Shown: positions 11,122-22,333, counted from the first letter of the stretch. The stretch is DNA of 64,000 bases from Adenophora triphylla var. japonica (GCA_022495995.1 JAFEMH010000342.1:372001-436000), one strand, 5' to 3'. Notes: generated from the letters alone by a model not told the origin. Numbers and translations are program-made.

Positions 11122-12174
11122 TAGAGGTGGCCATACGATTATAACCGCCGGTTAACGGTTATAACCGGCGGTTAAAAATTTCAATAAGTCCTAACCGTAA
11201 CCTAACCGTTAACCGTGTACTAACGGTTACGGTTATACGGTTAACGGTTATACACGGTTACACGGTTATACACGGTTACATGGTTAAAAATGTGCTTTTT
11301 TCAGTTTGGTCCTTTTTTAACGGAATAGTTAACTGTTTTGGTTAACTTTTGTACTGTATAGCCCTTTTTTTTTTTTGAATAAAGAATACTATTTGAGATG
11401 TTACTTATTAATGATTTTTTTTGGAAAAAGTTATAAAAAAAAAAGTTAAGAATTTTTAAATAAATGAAATTTTAACGGAGAATATGAGAGAGGTTAGGAT
11501 ATTTGAGAGTAGAGAGAGAGAGAGTAGAAGTAGAGATGTAAGGTGAAATTGAAAATAAAATGGTAAGAGGGAGGTAATATTTATAGTAGGGTGGAGGTTG
11601 TTTTTTAAAAGAAATTTTTTTTTTTTTTTAATTTAATTGAAGGCTGCTTGGGAGTTGGGCGCTGGATGGAATGGATTAATGGAAGGATTCAAGGAAGAAG
11701 AGGAACGGAGGAAGTAAGGAATTAATTGGGAAAAAAAAAGAAAAGGGGAAGTTTGACTGGGAGCCTGGGAGGGGGACAGGGAGTCAGGGAGTGGGCTGGG
11801 GGTGGGGGGTGGGCCTTGCTTGGGAAAGTGGGGTGGGCGGTCAAATCAAAGTACTCTTGAGCCAAGAGCCGTTTGGGGGGGGATTTGATTAATTCAAAAT
11901 TTGAAATTTGAATTTCAAATTTCAAAATTTCAAGGTTAGACGGTTAGTTAGGCGGTTATAACCGCCGGTTAGTTAAATGGTTATAACCGGTTAAATAACC
12001 GTCGGTTATAACCGCCGGTTGTCGGTTTTTGAAAACCTTAACCTTAACCTAACCGTGTAACCGCCGGTTTCGGTTAAGGCGGTTACGGTTAAGGCGGTCG
12101 ACGGTTATAGCCGGTTACGGTTACGGTTATTAACCTCCGGTTAGCCGGTTCCGGTTAGATTTTGAACACGTCTA
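11122..12174. mobile_element. Non-autonomous hAT-type transposon inside the copia integrase
   Basis: The 8-bp direct repeat TCGCCCGC is present at 11114-11121 and 12175-12182. Termini read TAGAGGTG.. and, on the other strand, TAGACGTG.., typical hAT-like ends with one mismatch in eight bases. The 1053-bp interior has no transposase. Both subterminal regions are packed with GGTTATAACCG and AACCGCCGGTT units in both orientations (about 11139-11285 and 11938-12153), with a low-complexity AG-rich middle. The dense inverted motifs probably serve as transposase binding sites and could fold strongly. Confidence 0.9.
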
Positions 12175-12182
12175 TCGCCCGC

Positions 12183-12749
12183 CCTTTCACCGATTTTGGT
12201 AAATGGGTCCTTGGTCATTTTTCCAAGTAAACAAGATTCGCATGTCTCATAAGATTCATAATCATGTGAGTCTAAAAATCCATCTTTGTGGAGTTTAGAA
12301 ATGTGTTTCTCGTTTATATGGCCAAGACGACAATACCATAAGTAAGTGTGGTTTACATCATTGGGTTTAGATCTCTTGTTAATGTTATAGATATCATTAT
12401 CACGATTTTCAACATCAAGAATATAAAGGCCATTGAATGAAACAGCAGTACAATAATGCATATCACTCTTGTAAATGGAAATTTTCTTATCACATATAAG
12501 AAAATTAAAACCTTCATTATCCAAACATGAAATCGAAATAATATTCCTACTTAAAGCTGGAACGTAATAACAATTGTTCAAAACAAGTATTAGTCCACTA
12601 GGTAAAGTAACTTCATAAGTTCCTACGGCTAATGCAGCAACTCTTGCTCCATTCCCCACACGTAGGTCCACTTCACATTCCTTAAGCATCCTTCTGTTCT
12701 TCAGACCCTGCACATTTAAACAAATGTGAGTTCCACATCCGGTATCCAA
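12183..12749 (-). pseudogene. Copia protease end and GAG-pre-integrase / integrase zinc domain
   Basis: The frame opens with DTGCGTHIC, where copia proteases have the active-site D-[ST]-G. A conserved mid-part follows (VGNGARVAALAVGTYEVTLPSG), then a GAG-pre-integrase/HHCC zinc region (CRLGHINEKHI..CESCLLGKMTK). The reading frame runs into the hAT insertion at 12174, which cuts pol between the HHCC region and the catalytic core. The remainder is at 10687-11113. Confidence 0.88.
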
Positions 12750-12789
12750 TACCCAAGAACTAGAAGTAGATAGGAATATATCTATAACA

Positions 12790-13657
12790 AAGATACCTGA
12801 AGTCGAAGCAACTCCTTTGCTCTTCTTCAGTGCTTCCTTGTATTTTGTGCAGTTTCTCCTCCAATGTCCAATCTCATTGCAATGGAAGCAGACTGCGTCC
12901 TCTTAGGACTTTGGCTTAGCCTCTTTAGGCTTGGAAGCCTCTTTGGGTTTGGCAACTTTTGCCTTAGGATTAGCAACCTTTGCTTTTCCTTTACCCTTGA
13001 AACCCTTCCCCTTGTTAACAATCAGCACTTAGTCGGTTTTCTTCTCGACAATATTGGTTTCCGCAGTGTTCAACATTTGAACTAACTCGGAAAGGTTTTA
13101 TTCATTCCACCCATGTTATAGTGCATTATGAAATTACTAAAACTTTTGGGTAATGAATTCAATATTATGTCGATAGCCAACTCTTGGCTAATTGGAAAAC
13201 CGAGCCTTCCAAGATGCTCAATGTGGCCCTTCAACTTAAGAGCATGGGGACTAACAGCTTGTCCTTCACTCATCTTGCATGAGGTTAAGACCGTAACTGT
13301 GTTGTACCTTTCTTGCCTAGCTTGTACTTGAAACATTTCCATCAGTCGATTGTTTATTAGGTCAACTGTCCCCAAGTGCTCAAGATCCTTCTGAAGGTTC
13401 TTGCACATGGCGGAGAGCATGAGACAACCAACATCTGTAGAGTCACGCTTGTGCTTCAGATATTGATCCCTCACTGTCCTAGTAGCATTGGCAGCAGGTT
13501 CAGGTGGAATAGGTTACTCGAGAACGTACAATTTTTCTTCTTGCTTGAGAACAATTCTCAAACTACGGATCCAATCCATATAGTTTGTACCATTCTCTTC
13601 CAACTTTTCCTTCTCAAGGACAGATCGCAGTGAAAAGTGATTATTGTTTGATGCCAT
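12790..13657 (-). pseudogene. Copia gag (capsid plus zinc knuckle), frameshifted
   Basis: Gag begins at the ATG 13657-13655 (MASNNNHFSLRSVL.., then NYMDWIRSLRIVLKQ, typical of copia gag). The longest open part is 13474-13082, a helical capsid segment (..LKGHIEHLGRLGFPISQELAIDIILNSLP.., cf. UBN2-type gag). A CCHC zinc knuckle, CFHCNEIGHWRRNC, lies at 12890-12849 in another frame. It would package element RNA in virus-like particles. At least two frameshifts separate the parts. Confidence 0.85.
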
Positions 13658-14984
13658 TTATTCTACAAAAAGATATACATAAAATATGAACACATATAAG
13701 TAAACATATCATATGAGAAGTATAATGCATTTATATAAAATGCTCCCACTAAATTATACACCTTCAAATGCAAATAAGCATAATATACATTTAATGGGCT
13801 AAGATCCAATTTTAATTCAATTTCAAGTTTGCTATGGCAAACCGCTCAAAATTAAATTAATTAGGTAGAAAACATCAATCATATCACATATATGACTTTT
13901 AGATCTTTTATGAGATTTATTCAAGACATCATATGTCTAGGTATATTTTAATCTCATCTTATGCCTTGAGTCCAAAATCATTTTGATGACCCAATTAAGT
14001 TCATTCACTTTAAACGTATAGGAACCACCATTTCCTCATGTTGCTCGCATTCGAATAGAATCAAAGCACCTTGCTATGGCAAGCCCACCCAAAACTATCC
14101 GAATGGTCTCAAGTGTTTTAATCATGAATTGGCATAAAGAACTTAAAAGTTAAATGAAGGTTCTTTTAGGTAGATTATAAGCATATCAGCAAAGATAGTC
14201 ATAATCGTGCACCAGGTAAGTTCCCAGGAAGATAGGTGAGCCACAAGGACTACTTAAGTACCAACTCTTCCTTAGACAGAACTCTCCTAGACATGCACAA
14301 TCAGAAATCAGCTCTGATTTGGCAACATAATCACTACCTTTTATAAACAATCAGTTTCCTTTTAAATTTCGCGTAATTATGACTTGTTTCCATAAACAAT
14401 CATAAAATCCAAAATTTTAATGTCTAAATCTAAACACAATAGGAAACTATATAATAATGTTTCAACTAAACATAAAATTTCTTAGCACGTAAGAACAAGT
14501 AAAACATGCATCGCAATAATTATTAAAATCATATTTTAATCAACTAAGCATGCATAAATAATGAATTAATCTAGCATAGCCCTATAAACTCAATTTTATA
14601 GCATCCAGATTAACACATAAACATATCAGATTGTAAACACATTCATAGATTGACCAGATTGTTCATCAAACTGATACATCCCAGATTGGGCTAGAAGTGT
14701 CGCGTGACAGAAGCAAGTTCTGTCGCATGACAGAAGCTAGTTCTGTCGCGTGACACAGGATGACTGTTTTTCAGATTTCCAGAATTCAATCAATTCTAAA
14801 TCACAGAGCAATTAAATCATGCAAACGATTTTTAATAGATTTAATTCTATATCATTAGAACACGAATTAGGCATATTGTTTCAAAAACAATTAATCTATC
14901 GCATACAAAACATGCAAAAGAACATATAAAAGATTTTATATTACTTTTCTAGCATGTTAATTCAAACTTAATGATACGAACGGG
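13658..14984. other. Copia 5' leader, non-coding
   Basis: AT-rich internal leader between the primer site and the gag start. No ORF. It holds a short tandem of TGTCGCRTGACA-type dyads at about 14697-14757 (three units, each about 20 bp apart). Confidence 0.5.
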
Positions 14985-14996
14985 GCTCTGATACCA
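14985..14996 (-). promoter_or_regulatory. Primer binding site (initiator tRNA-Met type) of the copia element
   Basis: The minus strand reads TGGTATCAGAGC, one base inside the 5' LTR. This is the usual plant LTR-retrotransposon primer site, complementary to the 3' end of initiator tRNA-Met. Confidence 0.92.
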
Positions 14997-14997
14997 C

Positions 14998-16356
14998 TGT
15001 TGGATTTTACGGATTCATGCGCAGCTGAATTAAGCATAAAATAACATAAAACCCAAGAAGCCCTAGGATCCGTTCTATATAATTAACTTGAAAAACTATG
15101 AGATAGATGTAACCAACCTTGAACGCTTTCCGTTCTTGAGCTATCGAACGATTTGATTATGTGATTTCAAATCACAAACTTCGTTCTTCAACTTGCTTGA
15201 ACTCTAGGCCTTGATCGATGAACGAGCGAAGACCCTCTTTCGGTATCCACACCTTTGAATGACTTCAAGAACAATTTCTTGAAGATTGCTAGATCCTATA
15301 AACCCTTGGAATAATATTGAGAATATGTTTGTGAATTTCTATTGAGAATTTCAGCTAGCTTTTTATGGTTGACAGACGTTCATATTTATAGTACATTAGT
15401 ATAGAATATGAATCCTAATCAAATTAGGAAATGATTCTGTCAGACCGCCTCAGTGGCTTGTTGTGTCGCACGACCAGACACAGCACATGGCCTGTTCTGT
15501 CGCACGGCCTAACAAGGCCAGTGAGGAGTTTTCTCAATCATTCTTCCAATGGTTTAATCAATTCATTCTAGTTGTGTGTGACCTAATAGGATTACATTAT
15601 GTTGGCAATGAGTTCGATCATATCGACTCTCATAAGACATAAGCGGACTCTAGCAAGCCATTATGTCTACCCAAATAATGTAACGTAAGAGTTCACGTTT
15701 CCAACGGTGCTCTTCCATTTCTCCCTTTGTCTCGCGATGTTATATTGAACACAATTCATGGTCCTCGTCTACTTATCTTTGTTCAATGCTTTCTCGATTC
15801 TTGAGTATAATGATAATCCAATCGTATTGGGGTATGACCATACACTTTCATCATTATCACTCATCGAGGGGCCCAAGCAAAACATCTCTCTTCCGAGGGA
15901 CAAATTCCATCTTGACTTATCATCCTTCCCATCATGAATCCGATCATGTCAAAGATAGCCTTTATAGATATCGTGTTAAGATACCGTTTGACTAAAATCA
16001 AACATGACTTTCATCATATGTAAGGTCATGATAATCTCAGGTCTAAGGACTAAATGAAGTAACCTTATGAGATTTAATTATGACATTTGACCATGACATA
16101 AATCTCATGCGGGTCAAGTCCAGTCACTTGTTCTCTAACAAGTACCCATAATTTCAATGTGCATCTCTATGCATATAATCATCGTATGATTATCCATTGA
16201 CAATTATACTAATTATTCTCTTAATAATTAGGGACGGAGATTATTATAAACAAATATACAAAACATATAATAATTAAATGATAAACATCTCATATAATAA
16301 TAAATAATGTCAACACACAAGTCTATCAATCATAAACCTAGGGCATAACACTAACA
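14998..16356 (-). repeat. Copia element 5' LTR
   Basis: 1359 bp with the same termini as the 3' LTR. Minus-strand TATAAATA at 15383-15390. It directly adjoins the primer binding site at 14985-14996. Confidence 0.93.
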
Positions 16357-16457
16357 TAACTGTCCCAAATTGAATGTGTTTTTTCTTTTCTCACAGAAAT
16401 GCATGCACATAATTATTACTCTCTCCTTCCCAAATTGAATGATTAATTTTTTTCATA

Positions 16458-16691
16458 CTCCCTCTGTTTCAAAATGTTTGTTCCATTTGACTTTTTTGTT
16501 AAACTTTGACCACATATTTATTTATGAGAGATTAATCATGTTCATGAAATTTTAAAAGTTGTTGATAATATTATTAATGGTGAATCAATAGAAATTTTTA
16601 AAATTTTATGAACATAATTAATTTGTCATATATTTGTGGTCAAAGTTCAACAAAAAAGTCAAATGAGACAAACATTTTAGAACGGAGTGAG
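16458..16691. mobile_element. Stowaway MITE (copy 1)
   Basis: 234 bp flanked by TA (16456-16457 and 16692-16693). Ends match CTCCCTCYGTTTCAAAATG and its inverse, the Tc1/mariner-type Stowaway signature. The interior is symmetrical: TTTGACTTTTTTGTT..AACAAAAAAGTCAAA. It is the same family as 54180-54412. Confidence 0.92.
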
Positions 16692-16693
16692 TA

Positions 16694-17396
16694 TAATCTA
16701 TTTGTTCTATTTCAACTCTTTATCCAGTTTCCTCATTTCTAGGTTCTTAACCTGATTATCAAAAAACATTGGGCGGAGCGGAGGGCTAACTTAATAGAAA
16801 GCATATTCAGCAACTTAGGACCTAAATCAATTCATAGGGTTCCCTTCTAATTTTTCATCTGAGTAGGTTGGAAGAGAACAATACTATTTGCCTGTTTGGT
16901 GGATCTTTCAAAAAGTGCCACTAATGAGGCCAAATTTCAACATAATTAAAGGAAATTCACTTTTGCTTTATCCACATCAACATTGTTAATTGTGAAAAGT
17001 TATAATTACTCAATAATGAAGCTTTTTGTTTATTTTTTTTAGTCTTTGACTTTTTCAATCTAATTTTCTAAAAAAATAGTAGTAATAATTATATTGTCCC
17101 CTATATATACTAGTCTTTTAGATTTAAAAATTGGAGTTTAATTTATGATTTTATTTTTTTAATATATTTATAGTTTATATTATATATTTATCTAAATAGG
17201 TTTATTATTTTTTTAGACTTACATATATTAAAATTTTAATTTTTTAAGGTAATTTAATAAGTTTTTTTCTTATATTAATAAAAAAAATTACGCAAAATGT
17301 GTCCTAATTAAATAATTTACATTCATTAATATTTAAAATAAAAGAAATTAAAAATTCATTTAATTCAAAAGAAGTCATCTCATTTCATTTCTTGAG
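16694..17396. other. AT-rich spacer downstream of the OTU/MULE gene
   Basis: About 80 percent A+T, long T and A runs, no convincing ORF. It would contain the 3' end and terminal repeat of the Mutator-like element if one survives; I could not identify the terminal repeat. Confidence 0.4.
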
Positions 17397-17876
17397 TCAA
17401 TCTAATACAACAAATTCAGTAGTACGATTAGAGCGCAAATATTGCTCATAACTGTTAATTCGAGTCATGTATGGAGTAACCCATCCAGCTGTACAATCAT
17501 ATCTGAAATGAACCCACTGTGGCATGAGAGTAGGCATTGGATACCCTCCTGTCACTGTTACTTGGACGTAATGATTAATATTAACGTATCCGATTGCAAT
17601 AGCAACATGCTGATACCATGGGGGCGGACTAGATCGGAGCGGTAAGTACGTCATGCTGCCTGCAATGCTTAGAACATGCAATATCACATTGTACTTTGAA
17701 GCAATAATGACACCTATTTCAGGCATACTCATCCAATACTCGGGAGGTGCACATCTATCAATCTCAAAGAAATTCAATGAATTATAAACATTTAACCATA
17801 CTCCAACGCCAAACATTTCAACATATTCTGCATCATAAGTGACCAACTCTTCTATCAAATTATGTCGAATAGTGGG
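17397..17876 (-). pseudogene. OTU domain, C-terminal part, in the same frame after a TGA
   Basis: The frame continues without shift after the TGA: IEELVTYDAEYVEMFG.., then ..PEYWMSMPEIGVIIASKYNVILHVLS.., and ..IGYVNINHYVQVTV, where NHYVQV carries the expected catalytic His of the OTU fold. In this protein class the stop position normally has Trp, so a single base change would explain it. OTU domains cleave ubiquitin chains; in a transposase the role is unknown. Confidence 0.8.
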
Positions 17877-17879
17877 TCA

Positions 17880-18899
17880 TGCATCTTTGGGAAAGCCGAG
17901 ACAGACAGCTATTGCTCGAAACCCACATTTTCCATCATTTATTACATCCCGTACATGAGTAATGTAAGGATGAAGTATAGTCAGAAATTGATGAATGTAT
18001 GGATGGAACGAGTACTGTTGGTCCATTGAGTAACTGTGTCGTGCGGGTTTCGGAAACTGAGATTTATTAACCTCAACAAATCTTGCGGAGGAACAACTAT
18101 GTCTACTCGGTTTTTGAGCTGGCTGAGCTGATTTTTTAGTTGGTCGAGCTGATTTCTGAGCTGGTTTCGGAGCAGGCATTGGCGGATCAACACGATTTTT
18201 TCTGAAAAGTTTATCCTTTAAGGAAGGGCGCCCACGAGTTGTAGCGTGAAAAGCTAGTTCACGAACCGAAGTCGTTGATGGCGCGATTAATTCCCTCAAC
18301 TTTCTAAGAAAATTGAATTTACGAGATCTTGTCTGCTTTTTGAATTGTGCAGTGAACATTTGTAGCTCAAGTTCGCAACCAAAATCTTCATCTTCTATAG
18401 ATGTGCACGGTAATAATTCAAGCTTTCTCCAAAACTTATCGATTGAATCAAGTGGGATAGGACGACCTTTATTGAAATATATTACATGTACATGTGCGCA
18501 TGGAAGCTCATGGTTTGTATGCAACTGACATCCACAATTTTCTAAATAAAATCCAACATCTTTAGACCGCTCAAATTCCTTGAATATTATTTCAAGGGCA
18601 TAAATTGAAACGAAACCACGCAATTCTCGAAAGACTGATGTGTTAAACCGACGCCGAACGAGAATTTTGCTCTCTTCAAGACTTGCTCTGATAGATGTGA
18701 CTTGTGACTTGGTGAATAAAATTCAATGATCTTTCTAAATCTGAATGTGAGGACTCCAAATATCGTTTTAACTTAGCATGCTGGCTCTCAACTCGATTTG
18801 TTGTGTGATTTCCAAAGTTAAGAAACTTATCAATCCAAGCAGAAACAAATATTTTCTTATAATGTGTGAGCCAAGTTGCATTTAGATAAGCAAGAACAC
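17880..18899 (-). pseudogene. Transposase C-terminal part, SWIM zinc finger, start of OTU domain
   Basis: After the acceptor at 18900 the protein reads GVLAYLNATWLTHYKKIFVSAWID..HTTNRVESQHAKLKRYL, a typical MULE C-terminal motif. A frameshift near 18690 is followed by the open frame ending at 17877. It holds a SWIM zinc finger (CGCQ..LPCAHVH, residues about 30-43 of the 18623-17877 frame), a Pro/Lys/Ala-rich linker with KPAQKSARP-type repeats, and then INDGKCGFRAIAV (Cys codon 17927-17925), the nucleophile motif of OTU cysteine proteases. An in-frame TGA at 17879-17877 interrupts the OTU domain. Confidence 0.8.
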
Positions 18900-18955
18900 C
18901 TGAAAAGTCAAACAAACTTAATTTAGTTATATGAATATTAACATATAAGCATATA

Positions 18956-19210
18956 GGTCAAATGACAATTTAGGGTCTGAAGTCTACGAGGGTACCAGAT
19001 TGGGGCCGAAAGTCTTAAAACTGTCAATTTAGGGCCCAAAGTTACTATTTTGATCAATTTGGGGCTTTTTGACGTTTTCCGTCCAAAAAGACTGTTAAGT
19101 GACCATGTGCGATTCACGTGAGATTCAGTGAGGATATTTTGGTCATTTCGCGTTCAGGCCCCAATCTGGTACCTCCCCGTAGACTTCAGGCCCTAAATTG
19201 TCATTTGCCC
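18956..19210 (+). mobile_element. MITE-like element, copy 1
   Basis: 255 bp with long inverted ends (GGTCAAATGACAATTTAGGG.. and its inverse). Both flanks are TATA, compatible with a small TSD. The inner part is also partly symmetrical. No coding capacity. The superfamily is undetermined. Confidence 0.65.
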
Positions 19211-19251
19211 TATAAAATAATAAAAATTATAAACTATTATATAAAATAATT

Positions 19252-19401
19252 AATTTATTTTATAAAATTTATAACAACATAATTAAGAAAATATTTTTGA
19301 AGAATAATATATATAAAAATATCTAAATAATTCAATAAAATAAATTTTATAAAATAAATTATTTTCTTAATTATGTTGTTATAAATTTTATAAAATAAAT
19401 T
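19252..19401. repeat. Perfect 41-bp inverted repeat
   Basis: Arms 19252-19292 and 19361-19401 are exact reverse complements, loop 68 bp. It is very AT-rich. A long RNA hairpin would form in any transcript of this intron. Confidence 0.85.
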
Positions 19402-20271
19402 ATTTTTTTCAAAATTTTGTTCTAAAAAGTAAAAATAAAATAAGGGTTTCACTTTTCCTTTGAAATCTATAGGTGTTGAATTAAAAAAAAAAACAAACAA
19501 ACTCAATAAATTCTTGAAATTTGGATTTCGAGAGAGTAGAAATTTTGAAAACTTCACATTTGGGTAGATTTGTTGAACCGAGCCCTAGCAATCATTTTTC
19601 CAACCAAATCATCCACCTACCATACACAACCATCGTCCATTAACATATGGACGATTGCAGATCTGCAGCCCGGGAGGCGATTGCAGATCTAGTTTTGTGG
19701 AAGGGGGAGGCGATTGCAGATCTGCAGATTTGGGGGTTAAGGCGTTGTTGGGGCAGAGAAGATGAAGCTAGAGAGAAGGATATTTTATGGGCTAGGAGAT
19801 GTAGATCTAGGTTTTTGGGTGGGTCCAATAGGGTGACAATTTAGGGATGGCGTGGGGTGGAGGAGGAGGAGGTGCGATTGGGGTGGATCAACAACTTACC
19901 GGAGGTGAGGTGTGGGTGATGGTGGCCATGGCCATAGCCATGGTCATGAGGTGAGGTGAGAGAGTGGGGTGACTGCCATGGTTAAGAGAAAGATGAGGAA
20001 AAAATTCATATCAATTTACCCTTTGAATTCCAATTCCAGGAAATGTTGATGTTGTTTCTTTGAAGAAGATTTCAATCAATCTATATGAGTATTAGATCTT
20101 CAAATATGGTAATTAAAAAGAAAAGAGAAGCAGCATATTTTTTTTTAATTTTTTTAGTTTTAGTTTAATTTTTTTTTAATTTTTTATTTACATTATATAA
20201 TTATCAAATCTAAAATAATTAGTAATTTTTTTGAAGCAAAATAATTAGTAATTTAAATTATTAGAAAAAAG

Positions 20272-20319
20272 GATAATAGTTAATATCTTAAATTATTTTA
20301 AATCATATTAACTATTATC
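20272..20319. repeat. AT-rich palindrome
   Basis: Arms GATAATAGTTAATAT (20272-20286) and its exact inverse (20305-20319); weaker symmetry extends outward to about 20222-20365. Confidence 0.7.
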
Positions 20320-20396
20320 TTTATTTTTTTCAATATTTTAAATTTACTAATTATTTTTTGTAAAAAAAAATAAATATTTTTATTTATTATTTTATA

Positions 20397-20650
20397 GGGC
20401 AAATGACAATTTAGGGCCTGAAGTCTACGGGGAGGTACCAGATTGGGGCCTGAACGCGAAATGATCAAAATGCCCTCACTGAATCTCACGTGAATCGCAC
20501 GTGGTCACTGAATGACCTTTTTTGACGAAAAACGCCAAAAAGCCCCAAATTGATCAAAATAGTAACTTTGAGCCCTAAATTGACAGTTTTAAGACTTCAG
20601 ACCCCAATCTGGTACTCCTCGTAGACTTCAGGCCCTAAATTGTCATTTGT
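20397..20650 (-). mobile_element. MITE-like element, copy 2, inverted
   Basis: 254 bp, the reverse complement of copy 1 at roughly 90 percent identity by eye, with long inverted ends (GGGCAAATGACAATTTAGGG..). The right edge is slightly altered (TTTGTACA instead of TTTGCCC), so a TSD is not clear. Confidence 0.65.
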
Positions 20651-20816
20651 ACAAACATATAAGATGATTTCATATTTTAAATAGAATAAGTTTTTACTCA
20701 AAGAATACTATAATAAGTATTTGGAGAAGAAAAAAAAACTCATTTCATTTTAAAAAATAAATAAAAGGTCACATGTTAGATATTTTGCAAAACATAAATA
20801 TTAATTTTAAGAGTAC

Positions 20817-21070
20817 CTGAGAAGTTAAGCAATATTGCTTCGAGTTGTGCAAAATTAGACATGTATACTTCTTCAGTTTCAGATTCAACCAGTCTGCTCC
20901 ATGCTTTATTGAACAAATTCCAATATTCATGCGATTTTATTTTTGGCCTGCACTTCTTAAAAATATTTCTATTAATGTGTCATCTACAAAATAATCATTT
21001 GGCTTCTGAAAATACATTTTTGCATGCGTTCATCGGAGCCAATTACCTTCTTATCTATCAGCTTATTTCC
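20817..21070 (-). pseudogene. Catalytic-core exon of the MULE-OTU transposase, with stops
   Basis: On the minus strand one frame reads ..LAPMNACKNVFSEAK.LFCR.HINRNIFKKCRPKIKSHEYW.., matching the MULE core pattern (DRELALMNAI..VFP..LLCRWHI..N), with stops where the family has Trp or Arg. It continues open as NLFNKAWSRLVESETEEVYM..AILLNFSG and ends at a donor (AG|GTAC, 20817/20816). The intron 20816-18900 (1917 bp) ends in TTTTCAG, and the join keeps the frame (..NFSGVLAYLNATW..). Confidence 0.7.
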
Positions 21071-22223
21071 TTTCTTCCCACAGAGATTTGAGAAACAACT
21101 CTGTGATTCTTTTAGATTTTTATTGTTAAAATTGTGATTGATTTATTTGTTGAAAAGTTCCAAATAAATTGGGGCGGATTAATCCATTATCCGCAAAACC
21201 CAAAGGTAATTTGTCAGACATTAAGCCCCTTTCCGATGCCATTGAGTTAGAATCTCCGGGGGAAGATTCCGGTGAATCGAGAAGTGAGGAATCAAATTTA
21301 TTGGTCTGTCAATAAAATTTATTGATTTTATTATGAAGCGGGTGATGATGAAATTTATTGGTCTGTCAATCGACTAAAATTTGATGTTAAACAATGAATC
21401 CCGACAGGTTCTGATCGCTTCTTGTTCCTCCCTTTTAATTTTTTTAATTTTTGATTTTATTTAATTCAGTTACCACTATTATTTTCAAGTATTTGATTTA
21501 AATTTGCAAAAAAAAAAAAAGATGTTGATTTTTGGAGGCATATGAGAAATCAAAAAGAACAAAGCGTCTGAATTTTTTTGATGCTCACTCACCTTGGAGA
21601 ACTGATGACTGTTTCTACTTTTTTTTATTCTATTGTTTTTGTTTTTTTAAATAATAACCGATTTAATTTTTAGGCTTATTTAGTTAATTGGTTTTACTTT
21701 ATTTTTATTCGTGTAATTAAATATATATTGAGATGAATAATATTGGAATAAACACCCACCCTCCCCTCTTAGATTAAATCATAATTATTGTTCAAAATTT
21801 ATTATTTTAAAATGAAAACAAAATTAAATATTAATTTTAGAAGTGAGGGAGTACTAAAATGTTTCTTGTTTAATAAACCGATTTAATATATTAAATAATG
21901 AATATCTTTATTAAATATTTTTTTTATTAAATCGAAAAAGGGTTTTTTTTTAAGAAGATTTACACTCAAAACTGTCAGAGAATTGCTCTGAAAAATTATA
22001 AATTACTATTTTGCAAGTAGCTCAGTTTTCAAGTCCAAAAAAAAAATCAAAAAAATCTTATTCTTACAAAAAGCAATAGAGTTTTCATAAAAGTTTTGTG
22101 GTTGAATAAATAGTACTCCGTTCATCACAAAGTAAAGGCATTGACATTGAATGACAGAAACAAAATAAGCACATAATTGTAAAGAAAAATGAGAGTTAAT
22201 CGTCAAAATACGGTAATAATTAC
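21071..22223. other. Decayed middle of the MULE-OTU gene, no recognisable coding
   Basis: AT-rich. The stretch 21160-21300 is less AT-rich and open on the minus strand for about 45 codons (..MASERGLMSDKLPLGFADNG..) but I do not recognise it. A possible acceptor (TTTTTCAG, minus strand, near 21990) exists without convincing coding after it. Confidence 0.35.
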
Positions 22224-22313
22224 CTCATCGGTCGCAAATCTGTATGTGACATTGACGTTGAATTCATTTTCGTTTATATCACGTTGAGTTTCGTTTGCGC
22301 AATTGTCGTACTC
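22224..22313 (-). pseudogene. Exon 2 of the MULE-OTU gene
   Basis: 90 bp between an acceptor ..TTATTTAG|GAG (exon starts 22313) and a donor GAG|GTAATT (exon ends 22224). It is open for 30 codons: EYDNCANETQRD..NEFNVNVTYRFATDE. The pattern FNVxVTYRFxTDE is what precedes the DNA-binding region in this transposase class. The LTR of the gypsy array starts only 20 bp beyond the acceptor. Confidence 0.6.
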
Positions 22314-22333
22314 CTAAATAAACACATATAAAT

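Larger units (their letters stand above)
7256..16356 (-). mobile_element. Complete Ty1/copia LTR retrotransposon, decayed, with a nested hAT element
   Basis: Two LTRs, TGTTGG..CTAACA at both ends, bound a 9.1-kb element read on the minus strand. The TSD TAACT is present at 7251-7255 and 16357-16361. The domain order on the minus strand is gag with zinc knuckle, protease, GAG-pre-integrase, integrase, reverse transcriptase, RNase H, which is the copia order. Every coding domain carries frameshifts or stops, so the copy is defective. A 1053-bp hAT-type insertion splits the integrase. Confidence 0.95.
18900..20816 (-). other. Intron of the MULE-OTU gene, filled with repeats
   Basis: GT at 20816-20815, AG at 18901-18900. 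It carries two 255-bp MITE-like elements in opposite orientation (18956-19210 and 20397-20650), a perfect 41-bp inverted repeat (19252-19292 with 19361-19401), a GC-richer patch at 19640-19960 with three GATTGCAGATCT repeats, and an AT-rich palindrome around 20272-20319. Confidence 0.6.

Noticed and set aside
19640..19700. Cloning-vector-like polylinker (AGATCTGCAG..CCCGGG)
   Set aside because: The restriction-site-like words belong to a repeated natural motif continuing to 19730 with no vector sequence around it.
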